Origin: Methylosinus sp. H3A
GTDB taxonomy: Bacteria; Pseudomonadota; Alphaproteobacteria; Rhizobiales; Beijerinckiaceae
Reading direction: 5' to 3'
Length of the DNA stretch: 64,000 bases
Assembly (NCBI RefSeq): GCF_015709455.1
Contig: NZ_JADNQW010000005.1
Coordinates: forward strand, 3,306,001 to 3,370,000
Shown in pieces: positions 53,057-62,351 of this stretch. Below the pieces are notes generated by a model. That model did no database searches, was not told where the DNA came from, and saw only the letters and a list, made by a program, of their open reading frames with translations. Positions within the stretch are counted from its first letter, which is position 1; every line of letters begins with the position of its first letter. Both the position numbers and the translations under genes were made by a program.

Positions 53057-53680
53057 TCAGATCAGCCCGCCCATGCGCTCGATGAAGGCGGCGATCGTGT
53101 CGAGCCCGACATTCTCCTTCAGATTGGCGAAGACGAAGGGCCGCTCGCCGCGCATGCGGCGGGCGTCGCGGTCCATCACCTCGAGCGAGGCGCCGACCAG
53201 CGGCGCGAGGTCGATCTTGTTGATGATGAGAAGGTCGGAGCGCGTGATGCCGGGGCCGCCCTTGCGCGGAATCTTGTCACCGGCCGAGACGTCTATGACA
53301 TAGAGCGTGATGTCGGCCAGCTCCGGGCTGAAGGTGGCGGCGAGATTGTCGCCGCCGCTCTCGATGAGGATCAGATCGAGGTCCGGAAATTTGCGGTTCA
53401 TCTCGGCGACAGCCGCGAGATTGGCGGAGGCGTCCTCGCGGATCGCCGTATGCGGACAGCCGCCGGTCTCGACGCCGATGATGCGATCGGGCGCGAGCGC
53501 CCCGGAGCGGGTGAGAAACTCGGCGTCCTCTTTCGTGTAGATGTCATTGGTGATCGCGGCGAGGCGATATTTGTCGCGCAGCGCTTTGCAGAGCCGGTCC
53601 ATCAGCGCCGTCTTGCCGGAGCCGACGGGGCCGCCGACGCCGACGCGCAAGGGGCCATGGGGAGAGCGGGGCGCGGTCAT
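53057..53680 (-). CDS. ureG: urease accessory GTPase UreG
   Basis: The 207-residue protein carries the P-loop [18 protein letters not shown], the [15 protein letters not shown] and [11 protein letters not shown] segments, the CPH metal motif, and [15 protein letters not shown] and [12 protein letters not shown]. This is UreG, the nickel-delivering GTPase for urease. Length is normal. It starts inside the ureF stop (overlap ATGA-like, 4 bases) and is the last gene of the operon. Confidence 0.97.
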   Translation of the reverse strand: MTAPRSPHGPLRVGVGGPVGSGKTALMDRLCKALRDKYRLAAITNDIYTKEDAEFLTRSGALAPDRIIGVETGGCPHTAIREDASANLAAVAEMNRKFPDLDLILIESGGDNLAATFSPELADITLYVIDVSAGDKIPRKGGPGITRSDLLIINKIDLAPLVGASLEVMDRDARRMRGERPFVFANLKENVGLDTIAAFIERMGGLI

Positions 53681-54357
53681 GAGCGGAACAGCCTCGTATA
53701 TTGCGTTTCGTGACGCATGGACGCGATGTCTATGCGCAGGGCGGAAGTGGAGAGCATGTCGAGCGGCGCTTCTTGCGCGACGTGCGCGGCGCGGGTGACG
53801 ATGGGCGCGAGGGCGGCGAGCGCCAGCAGTCCGTCGGTCTGGCCGAGCGGGATGAGCCGCACGCCGGCGGAGACGAGATTGGCGGCGAAGGCCTGCGCAA
53901 AAGCGATGAGCGCGGCCTCGAGCGGCGCACCCGCCATCGCCGCGCCGACGGCGACGGGAAAGGCGATCTCGTCGCCGCGGCGCTGCGCCAGCGCGTCGAG
54001 TGGCGTCCCGGGAAAAGCGGCGCATGTGGCGCGCGCAAAGGCCGCGCCCTGATGGCGCGATTCGAGCGCCGTTTCAGCGCTGCCGCGCCAAGCGGCGGCG
54101 AGATCGGCGACGTCGTCGAGGGCGTCGGCGTCATCCGTGCGCGCGGCGCGCCAGCTCGCTGCGAGGAAGACGAGATCGCTCCAGCCTCCGCCCTTTTCGA
54201 GCGCCGCGCCAATGTAGGATTCGAGGTCGCCGCGGTTGCCGACGTCGCTGGTCTCCACGGCCCATTCCAGCCCGTGACTGAAAGCGAAGCCGCCGACCGG
54301 ATAGGCCGGCGACATCCATGTCAACAGCTTTAGGAGCCAGTCGCAGGGCTCAACCAT
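53677..54357 (-). CDS. ureF: urease accessory protein UreF
   Basis: The 226-residue protein shows [54 protein letters not shown] and [29 protein letters not shown], the UreF hallmarks. Its helical fold bridges UreD and UreG. The start at 54357 lies 8 bases inside the ureE end, within the His-repeat coding tail of ureE, where several ATG codons occur in frame; this makes the exact start uncertain (54357 is the closest to the usual length). Confidence 0.93.
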   Translation of the reverse strand: MVEPCDWLLKLLTWMSPAYPVGGFAFSHGLEWAVETSDVGNRGDLESYIGAALEKGGGWSDLVFLAASWRAARTDDADALDDVADLAAAWRGSAETALESRHQGAAFARATCAAFPGTPLDALAQRRGDEIAFPVAVGAAMAGAPLEAALIAFAQAFAANLVSAGVRLIPLGQTDGLLALAALAPIVTRAAHVAQEAPLDMLSTSALRIDIASMRHETQYTRLFRS

Positions 54358-54865
54358 GTCCATGTCCATGACCATGAGCGTGGCCATGTTCGTGGTGACG
54401 ATCGTGATTATGATGATGGTTATGACCATGCGTCGCATGACCGTCATAGGCGCCGCCTTCCGGATCGAAGGGCAGCTCGCGGCGTGTCGCGACGCCGCCC
54501 AGCCCATCGACCATGGCGGCGATCACCGCATCCTCGCGAATGACGAGTCGATCGGCGAAAATCTGAATGGCGAGATGGCGGTTGCCGAGATGATAGGCGA
54601 GGCGCGCGAGTCCGGCCGTCCCCGCCCGAATTTCGAGAACCGACTCCTGCTTCGCCACCACGCGGATCACCGAGCCGTCCTCGAGCGCGAGCCCGTCGCC
54701 GTCGGCGAGCCGCGCCGCTTCGGCGAGATCGAGCAGAAAGGGCTCGCCCTGATCGCTGGTCAGGCTGCGCCGCCTGCGATGCCGCTCGTCCCAGTCGAGA
54801 GTCGCGGTTCCGCGCTCGCGCTTCTTGTCCCAGCTTCCGGCGAGAAGAACATGAGCCGCTCGCAT
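54350..54865 (-). CDS. ureE: urease accessory nickel metallochaperone UreE
   Basis: The 171-residue protein has an N-terminal peptide-binding domain (DWDERHRRRRSLTSDQGEPFLLDLAEAARLADGDGL) and the metal-binding domain AYHLGNRHLAIQIFADRLVIREDAVI, followed by a long His-rich tail ([26 protein letters not shown]) with about 15 histidines. This form, like Klebsiella UreE, can bind several nickel ions. Tail codons form a GGCCAT/GTCCAT repeat at the DNA level. It is 10 bases after ureC and overlaps ureF by 8 bases. Confidence 0.95.
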   Translation of the reverse strand: MRAAHVLLAGSWDKKRERGTATLDWDERHRRRRSLTSDQGEPFLLDLAEAARLADGDGLALEDGSVIRVVAKQESVLEIRAGTAGLARLAYHLGNRHLAIQIFADRLVIREDAVIAAMVDGLGGVATRRELPFDPEGGAYDGHATHGHNHHHNHDRHHEHGHAHGHGHGHG

Positions 54866-54875
54866 CTTCGCCTCC

Positions 54876-56588
54876 TCAGAACAGGAAATAGCGTTGCGCC
54901 ATCGGCAGAACCGCCGCCGGCTCGCAGGTCAAGAGCTCGCCGTCGGCGCGCACTTCGTAAGTTTGCGCATCGACCTCGATCTTCGGCGTCGCGTCATTGA
55001 GGATCATGCTGCGCTTGGAAATCCCGCCGCGCGTGTTGGTCACGACATGCAGCGGCCGTTCGAGCCCATATTTCTGCGCGACAGACGCCTCCCGCGCGGC
55101 GCGGCTGACGAAGGTGACGCAGCTCTGCGTGAGGCTGCGGCCGAAGCCCGCGAACATCGGCCGATAATGCACGGGCTGCGGCGTCGGTATGGAGGCGTTG
55201 GGATCGCCCATCGCCGCCATCGCAATGCTGCCGCCCTTCAATATGAGATCCGGCTTCACGCCGAAGAAGGCCGGCGACCACAGCACGAGATCGGCGAGCT
55301 TGCCCGGCTCGATCGAGCCGACGAGATCGGCGATTCCATGCGCTATGGCGGGGTTGATCGTATATTTCGCCACATAGCGGCGGGCGCGAAAATTATCATT
55401 GCCGGCGCCGTCGCCGGCGAGCTTGCCGCGCTGTCGGCGCATCTTGTCGGCCGTCTGCCAGCAGCGGATGATGACCTCGCCGACGCGGCCCATCGCCTGG
55501 CTGTCGGAGGAATACATGGAGAGCGCGCCGAGATCGTGGAGAATATCCTCCGCCGCGATCGTCTCCTTGCGAATGCGGCTCTCGGCGAAGGCGATGTCCT
55601 CGGGAATCTTCGGGTCGAGATGATGGCAGACGAGCAGCATGTCGAGATGCTCGTCGAGCGTGTTGATGGTGTACGGGCGCGTCGGATTGGTGGAGGAGGG
55701 GAGCACATTGGGCTCGCCCGCCACTTTGATGATATCCGGCGCATGGCCGCCGCCGGCGCCCTCCGTATGAAAGGCGTGAATGGTGCGGCCCTTGAAGGCG
55801 GCGATCGTCGCCTCGACGAAGCCGCTCTCATTCAGCGTGTCGCTGTGCAGCGTGACCTGCACGTCATATTCGTCGGCGACGGTCAGCGCGCAATCGATCG
55901 CCGCCGGGCTGGAGCCCCAATCCTCATGCAGCTTGAGGCCGATCGCGCCGGCCTCGATCATCTCGACGAGCGCGCGCGGCTGGCTGGCGTTGCCCTTGCC
56001 GAAAAAGCCGAGATTGACCGGCAGCCCCTCGGCAGCCTGCAGCATGCGCCTCAAATGCCAGGGGCCGGGCGTGCATGTCGTCGCCTTTGTCCCCTCGGCG
56101 GGGCCAGTGCCGCCGCCGAGCATTGTGGTGACGCCGCTCGCCAGCGCTTCCTCGCACTGCTGCGGGCAGATGAAATGGATGTGCGTGTCTATGCCGCCGG
56201 CGGTGACGATGCGGCCTTCGCCGGCGATGATCTCCGTGCCCGGCCCGATGATGATATCGACGCCGGGCTGAACATCGGGATTTCCCGCCTTGCCGATGCG
56301 CGCGATGCGCCCATTGACGATGCCGATATCGGCTTTGATGATGCCCCAATGATCGAGGATCACGGCATTGGTGATGACGGTGTCGACAGCGCCTTCTGCA
56401 TTGGAGCGTTGGCTCTGGCCCATGCCATCGCGGATGACCTTGCCGCCCCCGAATTTCACCTCCTCGCCATAGATGGTGCAGTCGCGCTCGATCTCGATCA
56501 AAAGCTCCGTATCGGCGAGGCGAATGCGATCGCCCACCGTCGGGCCGAACATTCCGGCATAGGCGCGCCGGGATATTTTATTCGCCAT
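54876..56588 (-). CDS. ureC: urease alpha subunit
   Basis: The 570-residue protein is full-length UreC. It has [17 protein letters not shown] (nickel His pair), the carbamylated Lys in [35 protein letters not shown], the flap [23 protein letters not shown] and the catalytic Asp region [12 protein letters not shown]. It hydrolyses urea to ammonia and carbamate in the cytoplasm. Its start lies 10 bases inside the ureB end (overlap of 11 bases), consistent with operon coupling. Confidence 0.98.
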   Translation of the reverse strand: MANKISRRAYAGMFGPTVGDRIRLADTELLIEIERDCTIYGEEVKFGGGKVIRDGMGQSQRSNAEGAVDTVITNAVILDHWGIIKADIGIVNGRIARIGKAGNPDVQPGVDIIIGPGTEIIAGEGRIVTAGGIDTHIHFICPQQCEEALASGVTTMLGGGTGPAEGTKATTCTPGPWHLRRMLQAAEGLPVNLGFFGKGNASQPRALVEMIEAGAIGLKLHEDWGSSPAAIDCALTVADEYDVQVTLHSDTLNESGFVEATIAAFKGRTIHAFHTEGAGGGHAPDIIKVAGEPNVLPSSTNPTRPYTINTLDEHLDMLLVCHHLDPKIPEDIAFAESRIRKETIAAEDILHDLGALSMYSSDSQAMGRVGEVIIRCWQTADKMRRQRGKLAGDGAGNDNFRARRYVAKYTINPAIAHGIADLVGSIEPGKLADLVLWSPAFFGVKPDLILKGGSIAMAAMGDPNASIPTPQPVHYRPMFAGFGRSLTQSCVTFVSRAAREASVAQKYGLERPLHVVTNTRGGISKRSMILNDATPKIEVDAQTYEVRADGELLTCEPAAVLPMAQRYFLF

Positions 56589-56901
56589 CGCGCCCCTCCA
56601 GCGGTCCCATCACCGCGCCATTGAATCCATAGACCGCGCGCTCGCCGGCATAAGGAACGAGCGTGACGATGCGCGTCTGACCCGGCTCGAATCGCACCGC
56701 CGAGCCGGCCGGAATGTCGAGCCGCATGCCGCGCGCCTTGGCGCGATCGAATTGCAGTGCGCTATTGGTCTCGCCGAAATGATAATGCGAGCCGACCTGG
56801 ATCGGCCGGTCGCCCGTGTTGGCGACGGCGAGCGAGATGGTCGCGCGGCCTTCGTTGAGGATGATCTCGCCCTCTGCGGGAATGATCTCGCCCGGTATCA
56901 T
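56578..56901 (-). CDS. ureB: urease beta subunit
   Basis: The 107-residue protein begins [19 protein letters not shown] and contains [50 protein letters not shown]. This is the separate UreB form, normal length. It overlaps ureA by 4 bases (ATGA) and ureC by 11 bases. Confidence 0.97.
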   Translation of the reverse strand: MIPGEIIPAEGEIILNEGRATISLAVANTGDRPIQVGSHYHFGETNSALQFDRAKARGMRLDIPAGSAVRFEPGQTRIVTLVPYAGERAVYGFNGAVMGPLEGRDGE

Positions 56902-57200
56902 CGGATCGGCTCGTGAACGGTGACGAGCTTCACGCCATCCGGGAAGGTCGCCTCGACCTGCACCGCCTCGATCATCTCGGCCACTCCCTCCATCACCTGC
57001 TCGCGCGTCAGCACGCTCGCGCCTCGAGTGCGCAGCTCCGCCACCGAACGTCCGTCGCGCGCGCCTTCGACGACGAAATCGGTGATGAGCGCGACCGCCT
57101 CCGGATAGTTGAGCTTGGCGCCCCGCTCGAGGCGCCGGCGCGCCACCATCGCCGCCACGGCGACGAGCAGCTTGTCTTTTTCGCGCGGCGTCAGATGCAT
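56898..57200 (-). CDS. ureA: urease gamma subunit
   Basis: The 100-residue product starts [23 protein letters not shown] and continues [49 protein letters not shown]. UreA is the small gamma subunit of bacterial urease. The frame extends upstream 40 codons into the hairpin region, but UreA always begins with this Met, so the short start is used; a GAGGAC site lies before it. Genes ureD and ureA are separated by a large hairpin. Confidence 0.96.
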   Translation of the reverse strand: MHLTPREKDKLLVAVAAMVARRRLERGAKLNYPEAVALITDFVVEGARDGRSVAELRTRGASVLTREQVMEGVAEMIEAVQVEATFPDGVKLVTVHEPIR

Positions 57201-57230
57201 TCCGCGTCCTCCCACTTGCTTATCTAAAGA

Positions 57231-57290
57231 GCGAGTCTGAAGGCTCGCGGTCCAAGGACCCGCGCCCGGACCGCGAGCCTTCAGGCTCGC
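57231..57290. repeat. large inverted repeat within the urea operon
   Basis: The arms GCGAGTCTGAAGGCTCGCGGTCC and GGACCGCGAGCCTTCAGGCTCGC pair over 23 bases with one mismatch, around a 14-base loop. The element sits in the ureD-ureA gap, the only gap longer than 64 bases within the urt-ure unit. It lacks a T-run. It may be an REP-like processing or mRNA-stability element, or a partial terminator; GCGAGCC/GGCTCGC at 27691-27708 is a shorter relative. Confidence 0.7.
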
Positions 57291-57307
57291 ACCCCCGGCG
57301 CAGCTAT

Positions 57308-58120
57308 TCAATTCATCCACAGACGCGGCGCGCCGCCTCGCCCGCCCGTCGCGAGCGGCCGTAGAGCCGCCAGCGCCTCGACGAGCATGAGGCGCAGCCG
57401 CGACGCATCATCCTCGAGGAAGCGCAGCAGCAGGACTCCATTGACGAGGCTCGCGGCCCCGGCCGCGCAATCGCGCGCCAGCGGCAGCAAATCTGCGACC
57501 ATCGGCCCGGCGACGACGATCGTCGCATAGCCCGCGGCGTCTCCAATTCCGAAAGGCGCGTCACGATGCGCGGCGATATCACCCTCGAGGCCGATGGCGT
57601 CGGCCCAGACCAGCTTGCCGTCGATGCGCAGCATCCAGGCGTCGCGCAAGGCGCCATGGCTCAGCCATTCGCCGCTCGCGCGGCGGCCGAAGAGAATGGT
57701 TTCGACGCCGAGAAATCGCGCGCTCGGCGCGAGGTCTACGTCGATGCATCGGCGCAACCGCGCGCCGTCGAAGAGGATCGTCTCCTGCGGCAGCCATTCC
57801 AGCCGCGCGTCCTCGCCGCAACGAAGATGCGTGACGATCTCGGCGTCCTCGCCGGCGGAGCGATAGATTTTCTCGGCCGCTGGCGTGGTGATCGTCAGCG
57901 CGGCGCCGGCCTCGACTTCTATGTTCAGCGCATAGTGATCGCCGCCGACGACTCCGCCGCCAGTGTTGACGATCGCCGCCTCGGGCGCCTCATGAGGCTC
58001 GACGGCGGGAAACAGCGCCCTCAGCGGCGCCTCCTGCGCCAGATGTCGCAACCGGCTCGCTCCCTGAACTTGCGCATAGCGCAATTCTATTCGGCCCCTC
58101 GCGCGTTGAGGACCGTTCAC
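57308..58120 (-). CDS. ureD: urease accessory protein UreD
   Basis: The 270-residue protein has [84 protein letters not shown] and a C-terminal segment typical of UreD. It binds apo-urease and makes the channel for nickel. The start is GTG at 58120, overlapping the urtE stop as GTGA. It is the first ure gene after the transporter genes. Confidence 0.92.
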   Translation of the reverse strand: MNGPQRARGRIELRYAQVQGASRLRHLAQEAPLRALFPAVEPHEAPEAAIVNTGGGVVGGDHYALNIEVEAGAALTITTPAAEKIYRSAGEDAEIVTHLRCGEDARLEWLPQETILFDGARLRRCIDVDLAPSARFLGVETILFGRRASGEWLSHGALRDAWMLRIDGKLVWADAIGLEGDIAAHRDAPFGIGDAAGYATIVVAGPMVADLLPLARDCAAGAASLVNGVLLLRFLEDDASRLRLMLVEALAALRPLATGGRGGAPRLWMN

Positions 58121-58815
58121 AACGCCACGAAATCCCTGATGTTGTCCTTGTCCATATCGGCTCCGAGACCTTGCTTGACGATCTGCCCGCGCGACATCAC
58201 CATGTAATGATCCGCCAGCTCGCGGCCGAAGTCATAATATTGCTCGACGAGCAGAATGGCGAGATCGCCGCGCTTGCTCAAGCCCTTTATCACCTCGCCG
58301 ATGAGCTTGATGATGGAGGGCTGGATGCCTTCCGTCGGCTCGTCCAGAATGATGAGCTTGGGATCGGAGACGAGCGCACGGGCGATGGCGAGCTGCTGCT
58401 GCTGGCCGCCCGAAAGATCGCCGCCGCGGCGCCGCAGCATCTCCTTCAGCACCGGGAACATCTCATAGATTTCGCTCGGCACGGTGGAGGCTTTGCGGGC
58501 CGGCTTCACCGCCATGCCCATCAGCAGATTTTCCTCCACTGTGAGACGGGAGAAAATCTCGCGGCCCTGCGGCACATAGGCGACGCCGCGCGCGGCGCGC
58601 TGATTGGGCGAGAGTTTGGAGATATCCTCGCCATCGAAGCTTATGGCGCCGCTGCGGATCGGCGTGACGCCCATTATGCTGCGCAGCAGCGTCGTCTTGC
58701 CGACGCCATTGCGCCCGAGCAGCACGGTGCAGGCGCCTTTGGGCGCGGTGAAGGAGACATCGCGCAATATATGGCTGCTGCCGTAATATTGATGGAGGCT
58801 GCTGATTTCGAGCAT
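58117..58815 (-). CDS. urtE: urea ABC transporter ATP-binding protein UrtE
   Basis: The 232-residue ATPase has Walker A LLGRNGVGKTTLLRSI, signature LSGGQQQQLAIARALV and Walker B LIILDEPTEGIQPSI. The length and the LHQYYGSSHILRDVSF opening match UrtE, a LivF-like ATPase of the urea importer. It ends in a GTGA overlap with ureD. The neighbouring urtD supplies the second ATPase. Confidence 0.96.
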   Translation of the reverse strand: MLEISSLHQYYGSSHILRDVSFTAPKGACTVLLGRNGVGKTTLLRSIMGVTPIRSGAISFDGEDISKLSPNQRAARGVAYVPQGREIFSRLTVEENLLMGMAVKPARKASTVPSEIYEMFPVLKEMLRRRGGDLSGGQQQQLAIARALVSDPKLIILDEPTEGIQPSIIKLIGEVIKGLSKRGDLAILLVEQYYDFGRELADHYMVMSRGQIVKQGLGADMDKDNIRDFVAL

Positions 58816-58819
58816 GGTC

Positions 58820-59581
58820 CTAGCGCCCCAGATAGACTTCGATGACGCGCTCGTCGCTCTGCACCTCGCTGAGCGGACCTTCGGCGAGCACGGCGCCTTC
58901 GTGCAGCACCGTCACCTTGCGCGCTATGGCGCCGACGAACTCCATATCGTGCTCCACCACCATGATCGAATGTTTTCCCGCGAGCGACAGCAGCAGCTCG
59001 GCCGTGCGCTTCGTCTCGTGATCGGTCATGCCGGCGACCGGCTCGTCGAGCAGCAGCAGCAGCGGGCGCTGCGCGAGCAGCATGCCGATCTCCAGCCATT
59101 GCTTTTGCCCATGCGAGAGCAGGCCGGCGCGCTCCTTGGCCTTGTCGGCCAGCTCCACCGTCTCCAGCAACTCACTAATGCGGTCGATCTGCTCCCCGGT
59201 GAGGCGACGAAACAGCGAGGCGCGCACGCTCTTATCGGCCTTTATCGCGAGTTCGAGATTCTCGAATACGGTGAGATGCTCGAACACGGTGGGCTTTTGG
59301 AATTTACGCCCTATGCCAGCGGCGGCGATCTGCGGCTCGTTCATCTTGGTGAGATCGAGCGAGCGGCCGAAATAGACGGTTCCGACATCCGGCCGCGTCT
59401 TGCCGGTGATGACGTCCATCATCGTCGTCTTGCCGGCGCCATTGGGGCCGATGATGCAGCGCAGCTCGCCCGTGTCGATCGACAGAGAAAGGCCGCGCAG
59501 CGCGCGGAAGCCGTCGAAAGTGACCTGCACATCGTCGAGATAGAGCGCGACTCCGCTGGAGATATCCGGCTCGCCGATCAT
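58820..59581 (-). CDS. urtD: urea ABC transporter ATP-binding protein UrtD
   Basis: The 253-residue protein has Walker A IIGPNGAGKTTMMDVITG, the UrtD-type segment MNEPQIAAAGIGRKFQKPTVFEHLTVFENLELA, signature LLSHGQKQWLEIGMLLAQRP and Walker B LLLLLDEPVAGMTDHE. It is the LivG-like ATPase of the urea system. The start forms an ATGA overlap with the urtC stop; it is 4 bases from urtE. A longer frame upstream exists but is Arg-rich noise. Confidence 0.95.
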   Translation of the reverse strand: MIGEPDISSGVALYLDDVQVTFDGFRALRGLSLSIDTGELRCIIGPNGAGKTTMMDVITGKTRPDVGTVYFGRSLDLTKMNEPQIAAAGIGRKFQKPTVFEHLTVFENLELAIKADKSVRASLFRRLTGEQIDRISELLETVELADKAKERAGLLSHGQKQWLEIGMLLAQRPLLLLLDEPVAGMTDHETKRTAELLLSLAGKHSIMVVEHDMEFVGAIARKVTVLHEGAVLAEGPLSEVQSDERVIEVYLGR

Positions 59582-60699
59582 CGCGCGCGCTCCTTGCGGA
59601 AGGAGGCCAGCGTGTCGAAGAGGCCGATGACGCCCTTGGGCAGCAGCAGAGTGACGAGCACGAAAAGGAGCCCTAAGAAGAACAGCCAATATTCGGGAAT
59701 GGCGGCGGTGAAAAAGCTCTTCGCGCCATTGACGAGAAATGCGCCGATCAGCGGGCCGATCAGCGTGCCGCGGCCGCCGACCGCCGCCCATATGGCGATC
59801 TCGATCGAGGCGGCCGGCGACATTTCGCTGGGATTGATGATGCCGACCTGCGGCACATAGAACGCGCCGGCCAGTCCGCAGATCGCCGCCGAGAAGGTCC
59901 AGATCGCGAGCTTGTAGGAGAGCGTGTCATAGCCGCAGAACATCACCCGGCTCTCGGCCTCGCGGATCGCCGTGAGCACGCGGCCGAATTTGCTGGAGAC
60001 GAGAAAGCGCGAGACGAGAATGAGCGCGAGCAGGGAGGCGCCGGTCAGCGTGAAGAGGATCATGCGCGTCGTCGGCGTCGCCAGCGGATAGTCCAATATG
60101 CGCTTGAAATCGGTGAAGCCATTATTGCCGCCGAAGCCCGTCTCGTTGCGGAAGAACAGCAGCATCATCGCATAGGTGAGCGCCTGGGTGATGATGGAGA
60201 AATAGACGCCCTTGATGCGCGAGCGAAAGGCGAAATAGCCGAAGACGAAGGCGAGCGTCGCCGGCGCGAGAATGGCGAGCGCGGCGGCATAGGCGAAATG
60301 ATCGGTAAAGCTCCAGAACCAGGGATAGGCCTTCCAATCGAGGAAGACCATGAAGTCCGGCAGGTCGGAATGATAGCTGCCGTCCTGGCCGATCTGGCGC
60401 ATCAGATACATGCCGAAGGCGTAGCCGCCCAGCGCGAAGAATATGCCATGGCCGAGGCTGAGAATTCCGGCATAGCCCCAGACGAGATCCATGGCGAGCG
60501 CCAGCATGGCGTAGCAGAAGAGCTTGCCGATGAGCGCGACCGAGGCGTCGGAGAGGTGGAGGAAGGAGCCCTCCGGCGCGACGAGATTGGCGAGCGGCGC
60601 GGCGATGAATATCGTCAGCGCCGCGGCAAGGAAGGCGAGCCAGCCGCGCAAGCCGAACAGCCGCGTGGCGAGTGATGGGGCAGGGGGGATGTAGAGCAT
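59578..60699 (-). CDS. urtC: urea ABC transporter permease UrtC
   Basis: The 373-residue LivM-like membrane protein has about nine hydrophobic segments. Motifs include AMDLVWGYAGILSLGHGIFFALGGYAFGMYLMRQ, FWSFTDHFAYAAALAILAPATLAFVFGY and VGGRGTLIGPLIGAFLVNGAKSFF, the last being a permease cytoplasmic loop signature. Together with UrtB it forms the channel for urea. It overlaps urtD and starts 10 bases after urtB. Confidence 0.95.
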   Translation of the reverse strand: MLYIPPAPSLATRLFGLRGWLAFLAAALTIFIAAPLANLVAPEGSFLHLSDASVALIGKLFCYAMLALAMDLVWGYAGILSLGHGIFFALGGYAFGMYLMRQIGQDGSYHSDLPDFMVFLDWKAYPWFWSFTDHFAYAAALAILAPATLAFVFGYFAFRSRIKGVYFSIITQALTYAMMLLFFRNETGFGGNNGFTDFKRILDYPLATPTTRMILFTLTGASLLALILVSRFLVSSKFGRVLTAIREAESRVMFCGYDTLSYKLAIWTFSAAICGLAGAFYVPQVGIINPSEMSPAASIEIAIWAAVGGRGTLIGPLIGAFLVNGAKSFFTAAIPEYWLFFLGLLFVLVTLLLPKGVIGLFDTLASFRKERAR

Positions 60700-60709
60700 G
60701 TTGCGTGAC

Positions 60710-62287
60710 TCAATCGGCCTGCCGGCCGCCGAGCGCGAACAGGCCCTGCGGACGCTTTTGTATGAAGACGACGATGAAGATCAGCAGTGCGATCTCCGCG
60801 AGCACGGCGCCCGCCATATTCTCGAGGATCTTGCCGGCGACGCCCAATCCGAGCGCGGCATAGACGGCGCCCGCGAGCTGGCCGACGCCGCCGAGCACCA
60901 CCACCATGAAGCTGTCGACGATATAGTGTTGGCCGAGATCCGGCCCCACATTGCCGACTTGCGATAGCGCGACGCCCGCGAGGCCGGCGAGGCCGGAGCC
61001 GAGCGCGAATGCCATTGTGTCGATGCGCGAGGAATCGACGCCGACGCAGCGCGCCATGCCGCGATTCTGCGTGACGGCGCGCACGAAGAGGCCGAGCCGT
61101 GTGCGCGCCAGCAGGAAGGAGACCAGCAGCAGCACGCCGACCGAGAAGATCAGTATGACGATGCGATTATAGGGAAGCTCGAGATTATCGGTGACGAAGA
61201 CGCGGCCGGACATCCAGGCGGGGTTTTCCACCTGCACATTCTGCGCGCCGAACAGGCTGCGCACCGCTTGCATCAGTATGAGGCTGACGCCCCAGGTGGC
61301 GAGCAGCGTCTCCAGCGCGCGGCCATAGAGAAAGCGGATCACGGTGCGCTCTATGGCGACGCCGACCAGCGCCGCGACGATGAAGGCGACGGGCGCGGCG
61401 GCGGCGAGATACCATTGGAAATAATCGGGCAGATGCGCGCGGAAGAGATTTTGCACGACATAGGTCGCATAGGCGCCGATCATCATCATCTCGCCATGCG
61501 CCATATTGATGACGCCCATCAGCCCGTAAGTGATGGCGAGGCCGAGCGCGGCGAGCAGCAATATGCTGCCGAGGCTGAGGCCGGAAAAGACGACGCCGAG
61601 ATTCTCGCCGATGGCGAGGCTCGATTCGACATTGCGCAGCGAGCGCGTCAACGCGACGCGCACTTCGCCGTCTTCCTCGGTGGCGAGGCGCGTCTTCAGC
61701 GCCTCGCGCACGCGGCCGGAAATTGTGGTGCGCAGCGCCTGCGCGGCGGAAAGGCGCTGCACGCGATCGGCGCTCTGCAATTCGCCGAGCGCGCGCATCT
61801 GGCGCAGCGCGTCGCGGACGCTGGCGTCGCGCTCCTTTTGTTCGGCCTTGGCCAGCAGTGAGAGGCGAGCCTCGTCGAATTCGGCGTTCTGGAGCCGTTT
61901 TACCGCCTCCTGGCGGAGCGCGCGATCGGGCGACGCGAGCTCGACGAGAGCGATCGTCTCCTCGATCGCGAGGCGCAGGCTATTGCTGGTCGAGGCGTCC
62001 TCGGCGTCGGCGGGAAGCTCGGCGGGCGTGCGCTCCAGCGCGTCCAAGGCCTTGTCGCCATCGACGATGAACGCCATGTCGCCTGAGAGCTTCACGCGGT
62101 CGGCGAGGAGATCGCGCAGAAAGGGGATGGCCGAGAGATCGCCGCGCGCAGCGGCGGCGCCCAGCGCTCTATGCTGCTCGTCGGGATCGCCGCCGGTCAG
62201 CTGGGCGATGGTCTCGCGGTCGAGCGCCATGGCCGGCACGACGGACATCGCCAGCAGCAGGCCGACGATCAGTCTGAGCATACGCAA
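60710..62287 (-). CDS. urtB: urea ABC transporter permease UrtB, long form
   Basis: The 525-residue protein is a LivH-like permease with a long N-terminal extracytoplasmic part. It has a signal peptide (LIVGLLLAMSVVPAMA), then roughly 220 residues of helical repeat-like sequence (ALGAAAARGDLSAIPFLRDLLADR), then the membrane domain beginning GLSLGSILLLAALGLAITYGLMGVINMAHGEMMMIGAYATYV and ending with FMVVVLGGVGQLAGAVYAAL. Long UrtB of this layout is usual for proteobacterial urea systems. A 64-base gap to urtA is the largest between transporter genes. Confidence 0.94.
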   Translation of the reverse strand: MRMLRLIVGLLLAMSVVPAMALDRETIAQLTGGDPDEQHRALGAAAARGDLSAIPFLRDLLADRVKLSGDMAFIVDGDKALDALERTPAELPADAEDASTSNSLRLAIEETIALVELASPDRALRQEAVKRLQNAEFDEARLSLLAKAEQKERDASVRDALRQMRALGELQSADRVQRLSAAQALRTTISGRVREALKTRLATEEDGEVRVALTRSLRNVESSLAIGENLGVVFSGLSLGSILLLAALGLAITYGLMGVINMAHGEMMMIGAYATYVVQNLFRAHLPDYFQWYLAAAAPVAFIVAALVGVAIERTVIRFLYGRALETLLATWGVSLILMQAVRSLFGAQNVQVENPAWMSGRVFVTDNLELPYNRIVILIFSVGVLLLVSFLLARTRLGLFVRAVTQNRGMARCVGVDSSRIDTMAFALGSGLAGLAGVALSQVGNVGPDLGQHYIVDSFMVVVLGGVGQLAGAVYAALGLGVAGKILENMAGAVLAEIALLIFIVVFIQKRPQGLFALGGRQAD

Positions 62288-62351
62288 GTTTCAACGCTCC
62301 ATTTCAAAGCCGCATCGGGCGGCCCGATCGCCGGGCCGCCCGCCAGTCTCG

